Shown here: one piece after another, positions 22,304-33,439 of the stretch
How positions within the stretch are numbered: the stretch's first letter is position 1
Layout of the letters: every line of letters starts with the position of its first letter
Assembly (NCBI GenBank): GCA_026018925.1
Contig: JAKSZU010000003.1
Location: forward strand, 9,821,236 to 9,885,235
DNA: 64,000 nucleotides
Reading direction: 5' to 3'
Source: Tupaia tana
Lineage: Eukaryota > Chordata > Mammalia > Scandentia > Tupaiidae
Notes under the pieces: model-generated
Seen by the model: only the letters and a program-made list of their open reading frames with translations
What the model was told of the DNA's origin: nothing
The model's database searches: none
Program-made: the position numbers and the translations under genes

Positions 22304-23129
22304 AAGTACAGAACTAACGGGACTAGAGGACGTCTGAGGTTAAGGTTAATTTTAAGAATACTTCTGAAATAGATCCATAGAAAACATATCCTGCCCCTCC
22401 AACATCATTTCCTCCCTGGAAACACGTGACTTAGGTTGCATATATAATTAGGTATAGTCATATTTTAAGCTTTTCAATTATACAAAGGATAAAATGAAAT
22501 TTCTTTTTATTTTTTTAATTCTGCCAAGCATCTCCCAAATTCTATAGGATTAAAAAAAGTGCTTATTTGTTAAAATAATAAGCACAGGACAAAAATAATC
22601 GTATCTCCACATTCTATTGTCAAACACAAAACACATACTTAAAATATTGAAAGAGTGAAATTGACAATCTCTATTTTAGAATATTTGACCCAAATCTACT
22701 TTAGACCAAGATTTATTTACCTTACCTTCAAATGTTTCTACTCTGGAATACAGAATAAGATTCTACCCTAACATAACATTTATTTTTCAGCCAAATGTGT
22801 TGTGGATGTGAAATTTTCTTTTTCCTAATAATGGTACAGTACTCTGTGTTAAACCCCCAGAATTATGTCACAGGATCTTGAAGTAACTGGATTCCTCTCT
22901 GCAGATCAGGAAGAATGAGAATTTCAGGGAGAAGAAGTTGAAAAGCTGAGTTAATTTTAAAGAGAAAAATTCCCAACAGGAGGGGGTCCAGAGAGTTTGT
23001 TGCTAACTTGGGGTTCCATTAGTGGTTTTTATCTAGCAGTCCTTGTAATAGGCTGGCTTTCTGAGAAAGGAAAGGATTTCAGAAAAGTAGCTAAAATTGT
23101 CTATAAAATCAGCATTCTTTTTCTCTCTT
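22304..23129. other. Unassigned AT-rich DNA
   Basis: No gene or repeat recognised over about 0.8 kb. Confidence 0.45.
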
Positions 23130-23337
23130 TTTTTTTTTTAAAGAATTATTTATTTAATTTTATTTATTACTATCACTATTCTTCAACTTACTATAGGGCA
23201 CATGCACTCACCAGAAAGAAAGAGAGGCGAGAGAGAGTGAAAAAAAGTGAGAAAACAAGCCACCAGGTCTGGGACAAGAGCTATGATCGTCCATGTAGAG
23301 TCCAGCACCTTAACCACCATATCTCCTGCTGGCCCCC
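23130..23337 (-). mobile_element. Type S SINE, intermediate form
   Basis: Antisense short form that still keeps the 'ctatagggcacatgcactcacc' 3' block lost from younger short copies. The head ends 'tctcctgctggccccc'. Confidence 0.85.
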
Positions 23338-24004
23338 TTCCCTTTCTTAACTGATAATTGAGGTAATCTAAATATCTGCTAAAGTTTGGTATAGGGTTCA
23401 TTGACCATAAAGATCTGCATTCTTTGTCTGGAATGTAACAATTACATGGAAACTGTGTGGAAACTATTGACCTGGGATCTCGTTATTTTGAGCTCTGATA
23501 CAGCCGGCTTATTGTGAGAGTTAGCTGGTGCGTCTCCATCTTGGGTCTTTATCCTAACTATGTGTCCCAAGTCTATCTCTAACTCAATAATAGAAAGAAT
23601 GAAGACAAATTTTAAATATGATTTGGAATATACTAATGATTCTGAAGGCCCAAATCACACATATATAATAATGAGTAACTGAAAAAAATTGTACAACTGA
23701 TCAATGCTGTGTAAACATAAAAATATACCAGTCTTACTTTGCCCATTTAAGTTTGCTCTTCAGTATGGAGAGGGAAGAAAATATGTTATCAAGAAGAATG
23801 AAAATAGGCAAACGTTTCTTCTTAAGTCATATCAATTCTCATTTGCCTGAGTGTGGGGCCAGTCCTCTGGCATGGAATGGATTAATTTGACTCTACTATT
23901 TGCCTTTATACTGTAGGTAGATTCAAAGATTAAGTTATCAACAGTTTTACAAATTATAAGAGCAATTACAATTTCCTGATCTTCTGATCTTTTTTATCTT
24001 ATAT
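23338..24004. other. Unassigned DNA
   Basis: No gene or named repeat recognised. Confidence 0.45.
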
Positions 24005-24157
24005 TTTACTTATTTATTATTATTACTTTAATTTGACCAAAGAGATACTAAGAGAGTGAGAGAGAGAGTGAGTAACCAAGCCGCCAGGTCTGGGATTGAA
24101 CCACAGTCGGCCATGTTGGAGTCCAATATCTCAACCACCACACCACCTTCTGGCCCC
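24005..24157 (-). mobile_element. Type S SINE
   Basis: Antisense: A/T tail, 'tttaatttgaccaaagagatac', (gaga)n, 'gtaaccaagccgccaggtctggg', 'ccacagtcggccatgttgg', ending 'accttctggcccc'. A short repeat of 'tgatctt' on both sides may be its TSD. Confidence 0.9.
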
Positions 24158-24442
24158 ATGATCTTATTATTTTAACTTACAGTATTTTATGTCTCCCCGG
24201 TTAGTAAGTAGCTTCATTCAGTAAGCCAGCAAATATTGCTATTTATAGTATTCATTTAATTCTAAAATATATATTCTATAATCAGTAAAAATAATAAATT
24301 TTCCTATATCTCCCAAGACATTTTGTGCACCCCAATGGTACAACCAAGAAAATATAAATTTTTTGATCACTTATTTAAGTATAAAGGAACAGATTTTCTA
24401 ATCTAAGAAATGAAGAGAAGTCTAATATAAATTTAAACATCT

Positions 24443-24680
24443 AGAGGAGCAGACGGTGCATTGGTAAAGCATGACGCTTTTCAAGATTAACCCATGTGGA
24501 AAGGTTCTAGTTTTGCGAGTGAAACCTCCTTGAGTATGCCAGACACACATGTGCCCATGCGCCAAGTCTGGCTGAGAGTAGATCCTGATGTCAAGACTCT
24601 CTTGGGGAGTACTGTTTCTCTATCTCTCTTTCTCACTCTCTGTCTCTCTGCTTATGGAAGAAAGAAAGAAATGTTAAATA
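24443..24680 (+). mobile_element. Type C SINE
   Basis: 'cagacggtgcattggtaaagc', 'cccatgtggaaaggttctag', 'gaaacctccttgagtatgcc', 'gtctggctgagagtagatcc', 'aagactctcttggggagtac', (tctctg)n and an A-rich end. Confidence 0.8.
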
Positions 24681-25075
24681 TTTGGAGACGACTCTTTTTG
24701 TACTTCTACTGAGCCAGATGGAACATTTAATAAACATTTATAGATATCTTTTTTCAGGCAATATAGCAGTATTTTTTAACACATAATTTTAATTCTAAGG
24801 TTCAAATTTGATTTTTTCCCCCTTTCTATAGCAACAGGACCTTTTATCTAAGCAACAAAATTCTGGTATATTTGAAACTAGCTCAGTTTGAGATTCTTGT
24901 CCTGCTGACTCTATATGACCAGATACATGCGTACAATCTCCCCATCTAGGCAGTATCCGTGCAAGCATGTCCTGCCTAGTTGGAGACACATGATCAGAGC
25001 TTGCAAGCTTTAAGAAAAGATGGACATCTGCTGAAAGCTCTCTTCTGCGGCATTTAGTTTTTTCCCGAGGTCAAC
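24681..25075. other. Unassigned DNA upstream of a splice-like signal
   Basis: No repeat recognised. It ends just before the candidate ATG-GAG/gtaagg donor described at 25076-25779. Confidence 0.4.
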
Positions 25076-25779
25076 ATGGAGGTAAGGATGACTTGGAAAA
25101 TAAGCTCCTATCTTTGCAAATGAAGATTGTGAAGAAAAAAAAAATCATAACATATCTTCAGGACACTGGGGAGAAGTTGCCCCTACAGACCACCTGCTAC
25201 ATTCAGCAGGCTTATCTGCCTCTCAGCACCTGCTGAAGTCTGCCTCCATGTTTGCCAAGCAAGCCTTCTAATGCTAATTCAACGTCCCAGTGGGAACTCC
25301 TACTTTGAAGAGACATTTCCCAATGTAAATTATTAAATCGATCTTATGGCACACAAATTGATCTCCTGTGGGTTTTCTGCAGTATGAATCACCTCCCCCT
25401 CCCCACTCCAGGAGAGCAAATTTTGTTAGTTTTTAAAAAGACAGAAAGAATCTTTTGAAAACAGGTAATTCTTTAGAAAAAGGCGGCAACAGTAGAAACA
25501 TCCCCTCCTGTCTCATTTGCTCTTTCTTTAAGCTCACATTTGTTTCTAAGTGACTCTTAGCACTACTTGCAGCTTCTACTGAGATTTTTCTGTTTGCTTC
25601 AGATGGCCGTTCTAATCACCCGTTTGTTTTTAATGGTGTCATCTGCTCTATTGCTCCCTGTTATATTACCTGTATGCTTAAAGAGATGCATTAGGCGAAG
25701 ACCGAAGGACAGTCACTTCCTACAGCTGCAAGTTCAGAAATCACTGTTCTGTTTCTCTAGAGTTAGGCAAGGTCCTTGA
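25076..25779 (+). other. Candidate two-exon microprotein (speculative)
   Basis: I do not recognise this as a known gene. The sequence reads caac-ATG-GAG followed by gtaagg (donor at 25082). A strong acceptor, tttttctgtttgcttcag, ends at 25602 and is followed at once by ATGGCCGTT. Joining 25076-25081 to 25603-25779 keeps the frame open to a TGA at 25777. From the ATG at 25603 there are 58 codons, starting MAVLITRLFLMVSSALLL. A hydrophobic stretch of about 25 residues is followed by a basic patch (KRCIRRRPK), as in a signal anchor. No promoter, poly(A) signal or homologue is evident. Short ORFs next to splice-like signals arise by chance, so this is only a pointer. Confidence 0.15.
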
Positions 25780-25835
25780 ACCTCTAGAGAAAGCAGCTCC
25801 TTGAACCTACGTTAAGCATTTGGGCTTGTATCCCA

Positions 25836-26015
25836 GGAGCCATAGGAAGTCATTCAAAGGTTCTTAACAGGGAGTGACACAATCACAGTTTTATTTTGAA
25901 AAGATTATTCTGGCTGAGTATGAAGAATGGCAATTGTCAAGAAAAGTGAAGTTTTTAATGACTTGATCAATTGCTTAGAGAGATAGCAAAAAAGGATAGA
26001 CTGGTTGGTCCTTGT
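25836..26015 (+). mobile_element. Ancient interspersed repeat, unnamed
   Basis: 'gaagtcattcaaaggttcttaacagggagtgacacaatc' (split over 25848-25884) then 'aaaagattattctggctgagtatgaagaatgg' follows a common mammalian repeat of the pattern 'agcaggggagtgacatgatc ... aaagatcactctggctgctg'. I recall the pattern but not the family name. Confidence 0.4.
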
Positions 26016-26192
26016 GGAAGTTTGTATTGTAAAGACTTGGTATAACTAAGTGGCATTTACCTTGTTAAATTTACCACCTCCCAGCTTTGCAGTCAGACAG
26101 GCCTAATGTGACTGGACTCAGTTCTCATGAGGAAGGCTTTGTGAAAAATCAATGAAGTCTCAAAACTTAAAAACAACAAAAAAGATATCACT

Positions 26193-26325
26193 GTCCCCAT
26201 TATACAGATAAAGAAACCAATGTTCAGAAGAACCAGAAAGTTTTCCCAAGAGACACAGTCAGGAATTAAACTGAAATTCACATTAGGTCTCCCTGATTTC
26301 AAAGACCATGCCTCTTCTACCTCAG
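26193..26325 (-). mobile_element. MIR fragment
   Basis: 'ccccattatacagataaagaaacc' ... 'gtcaggaattaaactgaaattc' ... 'aagaccatgcctcttctacc' is the antisense MIR order. Confidence 0.75.
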
Positions 26326-26352
26326 TACACAGCCATTCTGTTAAGAAATGCA

Positions 26353-26545
26353 GTTAACCAGCCAGCAGGTGATGTGGGGGTTAAGGTGCTGGACTCCCAA
26401 ATGGCTGACCACTGTTTGAGTCCCAGACCTGGTGACTTACTTTCTCACTTTCCCTCTCTCTCTCTCTGTATCTGTCTCTGGTGAGTACACATGCCCTATA
26501 GCAAAATTTAAAAACAAAAAATGGAATGATAAATAAGATTAAATA
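26353..26545 (+). mobile_element. Type S SINE, intermediate form
   Basis: 'gccagcaggtgatgtgggggttaaggtgctggactccc', box B 'gtttgagtcccag', 'ttactttctcactttccc', (ctct)n, then the retained 3' block 'ggtgagtacacatgccctatagcaaaattt'. Confidence 0.9.
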
Positions 26546-26635
26546 CATACTGTTTTTCAGAAAAGGAAAGAAATACAATTATTCATGAACAAGAATCTCT
26601 CTAAAGACCAAAACTTTGGGAAATCTCAGCCCCAT

Positions 26636-26750
26636 CAGAGAAAGGAAGGAAGGAAACAAGGAAGGAGTAAGGGGAAGGGAAGGGTGGGGAGAGAGTGAGG
26701 GAAGGGAAGGAGAAGGGAGTGAGTGGAGGAGAAGGGAAAGGAAGGACTCA
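26636..26750 (+). repeat. Purine-rich (GGAAG)n-type low-complexity tract
   Basis: Irregular ggaagg/gggaag/gagtga units on the plus strand produce the spurious Glu/Gly/Arg-rich frame at 26616-26870. Confidence 0.9.
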
Positions 26751-26877
26751 GCACATTTGGGAGATTTTTCTCATGGGCTTATTTTAGTTTCCAGAGAGAA
26801 AGCCTTTAAGATCATCATAAAAATAAAGTCTAGCCTATGTGGACTTCCTAAGAAGTCACATTTTATCTGAAAATGGC

Positions 26878-27236
26878 TTTCTCTCTCTCGCTCTCTCTTT
26901 TAAAGTTACTATTAACATGCTGTAGGGCACATGAACACAGGAGAGAGAGACAAAGAGACACTGAGAGAGGGAAAGTAACAAAGTAGCCCTGGGGAGATGA
27001 CCACTGCAATCCCTTCTCCCCTAGGGATTTTGGGCACAGACACAAACACACACACACACACACACATACACACAGAGACATGACCACTGCAATCCCTTCT
27101 CCCCTAGGGATTTTGGGCACAGACACACACACACACACACACACACACGCATACACACAGAGACACCTAGCATGATTTTCAAGTCTCTAGGTCCAGGACA
27201 TGAACCACAGAGTGGACCATATGGAATAGAGTCACT
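26878..27236 (-). mobile_element. Old type L SINE with internal tandem duplication
   Basis: Antisense long form: 'ctgtagggcacatgaacacag', (gaga)n, 'ctggggagatgaccactgcaatccc', 'cctagggattttgggcacag', a (ca)n expansion, then head remnants 'ctaggtccaggacatgaacc'. An 83-85 bp segment is duplicated in tandem (see 26997-27164). Confidence 0.85.
26997..27164. repeat. Tandem duplication of 83-85 bp inside a SINE
   Basis: Units 26997-27079 and 27080-27164 both begin 'atgaccactgcaatccc' and end '(ca)n...acacacagagac'. They differ only in the CA tract and a base or two. Confidence 0.95.
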
Positions 27237-28154
27237 TTTTCTCTATCTTGTGCATATTTTACAGTTATTACTTATATTGAAGTTAGCCAAATACGCAATG
27301 CTTGATTCAGAGTTTCTGTATAATAAGTATTGATTGAGCAGTTTCTCATGTCATGGAATACAAGCAAGGACTATGCAAATGTGTTTATAGTACTCAAAAT
27401 TAATTAAAGATTTATATCATCCTGTTTTCAAAACTCATTGTAGACTATTGTTTTATATACTGATATCCATGTCTATATCAAGTCAATATCTGTTAATTAC
27501 TACTTTATTTAAAGTAATTTTGTTAAAAGCAAAAGGAAGATGATTTAAAAATTTGCTAATTATTCTCCCCTTTGTGTTCATTAACCTACACTTCCTATTG
27601 TGTTATAGAGAAATTAGTTAAATTATTTTTATGTACATTTTCAAGAAATATAAACAATGCTTGAATTGCTATGGGAAGTGCTGCAGGGAATTTGAACATT
27701 AGAGATAACCTGGGTGATTCACCAACAACTGGGGAACCAAGAGTCAAGTAGTTGTTAACATAATTCAACAGCAGGTCATCAGATTGCAAGAGGCTTGCCA
27801 GAGCCTGACCATCAGTCGGGAGCAAGGAGATGAATGAGGTTTATTTGCTAGTCAAGACTACACGAATGAGTACCTGCTTGGAAGATAAGTGATGTGATCA
27901 CTCAGCCTACCTGTGCCCTGTTCAGTGGTAAATAGTCAAACCCCACCAGGCTCTCTCCATTGGGTAGTTTGATCTTCCTTTAAGAAGGTTAATCTGATTG
28001 AACAACTGGTGAATTTACTGTCAATAGAATATTGACATTTCAATTACTTTTAAAAAGTAAAAATGGAGAACATCAGATAATACAAAGATTTTGTTTTGCC
28101 ATCTTGGTCGCCAATGACCCACATTTGGCTTTAGCTGAGTAGATTATTTGTAAC
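27237..28154. other. Unassigned DNA
   Basis: No gene recognised. The stretch at 27640-27990 is richer in GC and could be a decayed repeat. The 76-codon antisense frame at 27595-27825 shows no recognisable domain. Confidence 0.4.
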
Positions 28155-28345
28155 TGAAACTGGAAGCAAGCAGAATATAGAATTTGAAATTGGAAGATCA
28201 GGACTCAGTTCATGGCTGTTCAACTGATTAATTATGCCTTTGGAAAAGATGCTATCCTTAAGAACTTTAATTTTCTCATTCATAAAATGGGGAAAATAAT
28301 ATGCATCTCACAAGGCTTTTATATAAATCAACATATATTTGAAAA
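28155..28345 (+). mobile_element. MIR
   Basis: 'aatttgaaattggaagatcaggactcagttcatggctg', 'cttaagaactttaattttctcattcataaaatggggaaaataat' and 'catctcacaaggctttt' (all within 28180-28322) follow the sense MIR order. Confidence 0.75.
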
Positions 28346-28519
28346 GAGGATGAAGCATTCTAAAAGGTATGTAAATTTTTAAAAATGATAAACAACCAAA
28401 TGAAGTCATTGGGAAATAGTTTTCTTCCAAAGCATTTATCTCCCAATATTTGGATAATGTGAATCTATCACTAAAATAGTTTTGAGTTTGCATGTCCCCC
28501 AAAATTTGTGTTTTTAAAG

Positions 28520-28782
28520 TTAATTAAAATTAATTAATTTTGAGAGATATTTGCTATAGGACATGCATGATCACCAGAGAGACAAAGAGAGAGAAAGTGA
28601 GAAATCACCCTCCAGGGTATATGGCCATGCTGGAATTCCTTCTCCTTCATACTCCTCTCAGGATTTTGGGCATGTACACACAAGCATCTCACATGAATTT
28701 CAAGCCACCAGGTCTGGGATTTGAACTGTGGCCAACCATGTGGGAGTCCAGTGCTCTATCACTTGTGCCACCTACTGGTCCC
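28520..28782 (-). mobile_element. Type L SINE with TSD
   Basis: Antisense long form: 'gctataggacatgcatgatcacc', 'gagaaatcaccctccaggg', 'aggattttgggcatg', head end 'ccacctactggtcc'. Flanks match over about 22 bp (28498-28519 and 28783-28804, 'cc(c)aaa(a)..tgt..tttt..aaagt'). Confidence 0.9.
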
Positions 28783-28804
28783 CCAAAGATGTTTTTTTTA
28801 AAGT

Positions 28805-29499
28805 AACATTTCTACATGAACAACTATTACTAGAAACTGCCAATAATGTACATACAAAGACTTTTAAACTATAATAGGTGTATCTATTTTGAATTACTTT
28901 CTGGATTATTATTTTTAATCTCTTTGGCCAATTTCTTGCCAGATATGATTAAATCATCATTGATTTTAACCAAGAAAGAGTTTATAGTAGGAGTGTAAAT
29001 ATCAACTCTGCCATTTTCCTGTTACTGTGCTTCTATTTTTAGTGTAATTATTTTTTGTTTTGGTTTTGTTCATTTGTTTGTTTTTTTAGATTTCTTTGTA
29101 AGAATCTTCTTTAGCTGCTTTTAATTTTAGGAGAGTTTACAAATACAATATGTGTGGTGTCAACTTATCTCTTTTCCCTCAGAAGTCTAGGTACCATATG
29201 TAAAATATGACTGCGCAACAAATGGATAAAGTGTAGCCATCAGTGACTATTGTGTATTAAAGTATAATGTTTAATTTCCCTTTTTAGACTATAATGAGCA
29301 ACAAGGGAAGATCTAAATTTTTCTATCCTTCTAACATGTTTACTTAACAAATCACTGCCTAAGTGAATCTAAGGACTGCTAATAAAACATATCTTAATTT
29401 CTTTAAAAAATAATTTCTTTTAGAAATTTCATTAATATTAAGTGAAATAGTATAACTGTACCTCCTTGGGTTAGTCTTCTGTGTCCTCTGAGTCTGGAT
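28805..29499. other. Unassigned AT-rich DNA
   Basis: No gene or recognised repeat. T-rich runs near 29050-29095. Confidence 0.45.
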
Positions 29500-29860
29500 T
29501 TGGAGTTTACTTAAACAGTGAAACTTTATTGACAATCATTCAGTGTTGGCTGACGAGGTAGCCTCCACCTACATCGAATCACTTCACGCCAGAAGGGAGA
29601 CAGACCAGGTTACAGATCTGGTGAGTGGAGGTAGGTATGCAGACAGCACGGGCAACCATCAGAAGACCTAACTTTGCTCTGTAGCTGTAAGATATCTCCC
29701 TCCTGACTTTGGTTAGCAGCCACAGTGGGGACATGTGGTACAAGTCATAGGTTAAGGTTAAGGCTGGGGTATGACCGTTGAATGCAGAAGCACTTTTATG
29801 GTTCTTTTCCGAACTGGCTTCCAGTTATCAGGTAAAAAGTAGGTCAATCAGGTAAGCACT
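29500..29860 (-). other. Unassigned segment with antisense poly(A) signal
   Basis: This block is richer in GC than its surroundings. On the minus strand it ends with 'gtcaataaagtttcac' (AATAAA at 29525-29530). This could be an LTR with its poly(A) signal or the 3' end of a processed pseudogene. No flanking repeats or TSD were found, and no coding frame is open across it. Confidence 0.3.
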
Positions 29861-30059
29861 GATAAATATAAACATATCTAAAAAGTCTCAAATAGCAATG
29901 CTAATGCTACTTTCTTTACTTTTAGGTTTTAAGACTTTCAGGTCTCTATAATCAAGAGGAACAAAGCATGTGGACATGCTGTAAGGGTTACCTCCCTCCA
30001 TAGTCAAATAGAATGCCCTCATCTTTATTAATGTGACTACCAATGGGTTAAGAACTGCT

Positions 30060-30215
30060 ATGCATATTATTCCATTTCATCCTTACTACAATCCTATGAT
30101 CTATGAACCCTTTTACAGGTAAGGAAACCTAAAGAAATTAGGTAATTTGACTAAAGTCATAGAGGCAGTGAGTGAAAAGCTAAGACTGAGAGTCCTTCTA
30201 GTTCAATGTATTTGT
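30060..30215 (-). mobile_element. MIR
   Basis: 'attccatttcatccttactacaatcctatga', 'cttttacaggtaaggaaacc', 'ggtaatttgactaaagtcatagaggcagtgagtgaaaagc' and 'gagagtccttctagttc' (within 30069-30208) follow the antisense MIR order. Confidence 0.8.
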
Positions 30216-30787
30216 TCAATGTTCAGTTAGACAAAATTGATTTCTAGAATACCAAGAAAGTACCATCTCTACCTCATCTGCTTGCTGATGCCTGAAATTC
30301 TACCATAAGAGATTTATTTTTTAGGAGGGAGCTACTCGACCTTTATTAAAATGAAAATACCTCTGGTTATAGGAACATATTAAGCCATATCAATTTTTAC
30401 ACCTCAATGTGAAGGAAAGTTGTGTTGCTTAGAATGCTCTCACGTTAATGGAAAATTAAACTTGAACTGACATACAAAATACATAGCAGCATGGTTCCCA
30501 TGACCTAAAAATTCCAGGGTTGGGCTGCAGCCAGGCCTGGCCCAGGTACAAATTTGTCTCCTTTTCTCTATAATTTTTGCAGATCTCCTTCTGTAGTCTA
30601 TCCTCAGAAAGAGCAAGATGGCTAAGCTTTTCAGAGAGTAGCTTTTAGTACATTTTCAGGAGAGAGGAAAGAAGCTCATTCCCATCTCCTCTAAAAGCCC
30701 TTTACAAATCATGCATGGTGGATTCCTGAGCCAGCCACCATAGCTGGTCAGCCACTCACTGGCTTGAAGTGAGCGCTGTGGCAAAAG
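30216..30787. other. Unassigned DNA
   Basis: No gene or named repeat recognised. Confidence 0.4.
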
Positions 30788-30798
30788 GAGTGAAATTG

Positions 30799-31057
30799 GG
30801 GCCAGCAGTTGGAGTAATGGCTCTGTCGCTGGACTACCATGTAATCAACCCCGGTTCAAATCCCAGACCCAGTGGCTTAAAATCACGCCGTGGCATCTGT
30901 GCCCAAGATCCAGAGAGGAAAATGGAGAAGAAGGGATTACAGTGTGGCCATCCCCCCTGGGGAGTGATTTCTCACTTTCTGTCTGTCTTTCTCTGTTGTT
31001 CTGGCGAGCACATGTGCTCTATAGCAAAAACCTCTAAGGGAAAAAAAAAAAAAAAAA
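30799..31057 (+). mobile_element. Type L SINE with TSD
   Basis: Full-length: 'ggccagcagttggagtaatggct', box B 'ggttcaaatcccag', hairpin 'ccccctggggag', 'ctatagcaaaaacctc'. The TSD gagtg(aa/gg)attg is at 30788-30798 and 31058-31068. Confidence 0.94.
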
Positions 31058-31068
31058 GAGTGGGATTG

Positions 31069-31823
31069 CATCGATAGGATTAGGTCAGATGTCAGTAAAG
31101 CTGAATGGGCCTCTGAACCATGCCAGGAGCAGTGCTTGGATGGAATCCCCATGGGATCAAAATGTGGAGGCAGGGAGGAGGAAGAGAACACAAAGCAGGC
31201 AGCCAACCATCACGGGGGGAAATCTGCCCAGATGATGAGCAGCCAGAATTTCTAATCTCTCTACCTCAGACTCTGGAACAAAGGTCAACCTAGTTCTCGG
31301 TCCATGTGGCCGGAGGGGTCAAATGGACTTAGGGAGAGACATCGATGTGATGCCTGGTCTGTGTGAAAGGGCCAGGACTGAGGGCAGGAAGGAAGGGTGA
31401 TGGGGAACTGCGTCCCTGAGATGCAGGCATCAAGGGACAGCGGAAAAGAAATGGAGAAAAGGAATGCAGGACAGGAAAAGAGCTTAATGACCTGCTGCGC
31501 TGAAGGCTCACTCTCAATAATAGTCAAGACGTTAGTGATAACGTCCATGAACGTAAAGTATTTGTGAACGTCTGCTCTCATTCCTGTCTTTTGCAGGGAT
31601 ATTGGGGAGTTTCAGCATTTTGTTATAGTAAAAATTCTCTGATCAAAGCAATTTTATCTGAAATGAGATGGGTGTAAATAAATTCATACAGTTAAAGTTC
31701 AATTATTGTTAAAAATTAAAGCGTTTAGTATATGTTTATAACATTGACAATCGAAAGCTCGATGGGTTTTATTTCATTTTTTTAACTTAACCATGTTAAC
31801 TAAAATATGGTGTGAGGAACTGT
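31069..31823. other. Unassigned, moderately GC-rich DNA
   Basis: No gene recognised. 31080-31590 has balanced composition and the open frames (31285-31581 antisense) show no domain. Confidence 0.4.
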
Positions 31824-31839
31824 AAAGATGAGTCAAGCT

Positions 31840-32114
31840 GGGACCAGCAGTTAGCGTAATGGCTATGTCGCTGGATTCCCACATAGTTGACCGCAGTTCG
31901 AGTCCCGGACCCGGTGGCTTAAACTCACGCCGGGCGCGTGTGCATGCGTGCCCAAGATCCCGAGAGGAGAATGGAGGAGAAGGGATTGTGGCGTGGCCAT
32001 CCCCTCTGGGGGGTGATTTCTCGCTTTCTATCTCTCTGTCTCTGTCTGTCTGGTGAGCGTACGCGCCCTATAGTAAAAACCTCTCCAAAAAAAAAAAAAA
32101 AAAAAAGAAAAGAA
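31840..32114 (+). mobile_element. Young type L SINE with perfect 16-bp TSD
   Basis: The most consensus-like copy here, rich in CpG: box A 'ttagcgtaatgg', box B 'gttcgagtcccgg', 'cacgccgggcgcgtg', 'ctatagtaaaaacctctcc', A tail. The TSD aaagatgagtcaagct is identical at 31824-31839 and 32115-32130. Confidence 0.97.
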
Positions 32115-32249
32115 AAAGATGAGTCAAGCTAAGACGACTTTCACAAATGAAAGTAAGAAAAGGAAATCATTCTGCAAGATACTAAGTGTATTTTCTTTTC
32201 TTAATTTTCTTCTTCTTGCTCTCTCTCCCTCTTTCTCTCTCTTTCTTTC

Positions 32250-32505
32250 TTTTAAAGGTTTTGGCCACAGGGCTCTTGCCAGAGCAGGACAGAGACAATG
32301 AGAAGGAAAGTGAGAAATCAGCACTTGGGGCAATGGCCACATTGGAATCCTATCTCTTTATTCACCTCTCAAAATCTTGGGAACACACTGTGCGTGCACA
32401 CACACACACACACACACACACAAAATACTGGCATGATCCTCAAGTCACTGCTCCAGGACTTGAACTGCAGTCAGCACCTCAACCACCATGCCAACAGCTG
32501 ATCTC
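32250..32505 (-). mobile_element. Old type L SINE
   Basis: Antisense: 'ggttttggccacagggctcttgcc', 'gtgagaaatcagcacttgggg', 'aaaatcttgggaacac', (ca)n, 'ccaggacttgaactgcag', 'accatgccaacagctgatc'. Confidence 0.82.
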
Positions 32506-32570
32506 AATAGTAAGTATAATTTAATGATGCAGTACTAAATAGTGTGGGGTTGTGTAAGAACAGACAAGTG

Positions 32571-32838
32571 GGGACCAGCAGATGGTGTAATGGTTTCATT
32601 TTTGGACTCTCACAGAGTTGACCATAGTTCAAGTCCCAGATTTGGTGGAGTGGCTTAAAACTCACACCAGCCATGTGTGTGTCAGTGCACAGAATCCCAA
32701 GAGGAGAATGGAGAAGGGATTGAGGTGTGGCTATCTCCTCTGGGGGTAAGGGAGGATAATTTCTTGCTTTCTGTCTCTCCAGCTAGTGCAGGCACCCTGT
32801 TGCAAAAATATCTATTAAAATAATAACAATAAATAAAA
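32571..32838 (+). mobile_element. Type L SINE
   Basis: 'gggaccagcagatggtgtaatgg', box B 'gttcaagtcccag', 'aatcccaagaggagaatggag', 'tggctatctcctctggggg', tail with aataacaataaataaaa. Confidence 0.9.
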
Positions 32839-32866
32839 AAGAATGACATAAAAAATTTGCTTTATT

Positions 32867-33130
32867 GAAAACAGTTATGGATACTGGTGAAGTGTGGAAG
32901 GAGGGTGGGAGAGGGGAAGAGTATAGGGAAGGAAATTAATGGGGGATAAAGAGGGGTAAGACATTTGTGGGACAAGGTAATGGCTTATTACCTATTGATA
33001 ATAATGTGTATAGTATTCTCAGCTGGACTGGTCTGAGGTGCATTTCATGTTCGGTAAATCCTCTTTGCAAGCCAAATGATGTATAGTTATTGAATGTATA
33101 AAAATAATAATAATAAAATAAAAATTAAAA
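32867..33130 (+). mobile_element. 5'-truncated L1 (3' UTR only)
   Basis: It aligns by eye, block by block, with the 3' UTR of the L1 at 44013-44765: 'tatggatactgg', 'gtgtatagtattctcagctgg', 'tctgaggtgcatttcatg', 'ggtaaat' and 'tgaatgtataaaa', followed by an A-rich tail. A strongly truncated insertion typical of target-primed reverse transcription. Confidence 0.85.
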
Positions 33131-33430
33131 GAAGTGCACTTTATGAGCAATTACCTAAAGATTTTAAAATAGAAAAATACAGGAATTACTATATAAAGTT
33201 TTTTTTGTACTATGTGGTATTTATTTTGTTTACAAAAAATGAGTAAATACTTTGAATATCAGAGACATATTTAATTTAAAAACTAAAAGCTCTCATAGCT
33301 TCTCTAGAGTTTAGCATGTTGTTGGGTTTACAGTTCTGATTTTTGTATTGTTAACTACAAAAGTATTATTTCTTATATTTTTTTAATTTATATTTTTCAT
33401 CTCATTTTTTCAGCCAGTCTTTAGGGATCT
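33131..33430. other. Unassigned AT-rich DNA
   Basis: Nothing recognised in this 300-bp stretch. Confidence 0.4.
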
Positions 33431-33439
33431 AACTCTTTG

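Noticed and set aside
26616-26870. Gly/Glu/Arg-rich protein
   Set aside because: Translation of a ggaag low-complexity tract.
31840-31920. tRNA gene suggested by box A and box B
   Set aside because: The same head recurs in dozens of copies followed by a constant SINE body. It does not fold as a complete cloverleaf with matching acceptor arms, so it is a tRNA-derived SINE promoter.
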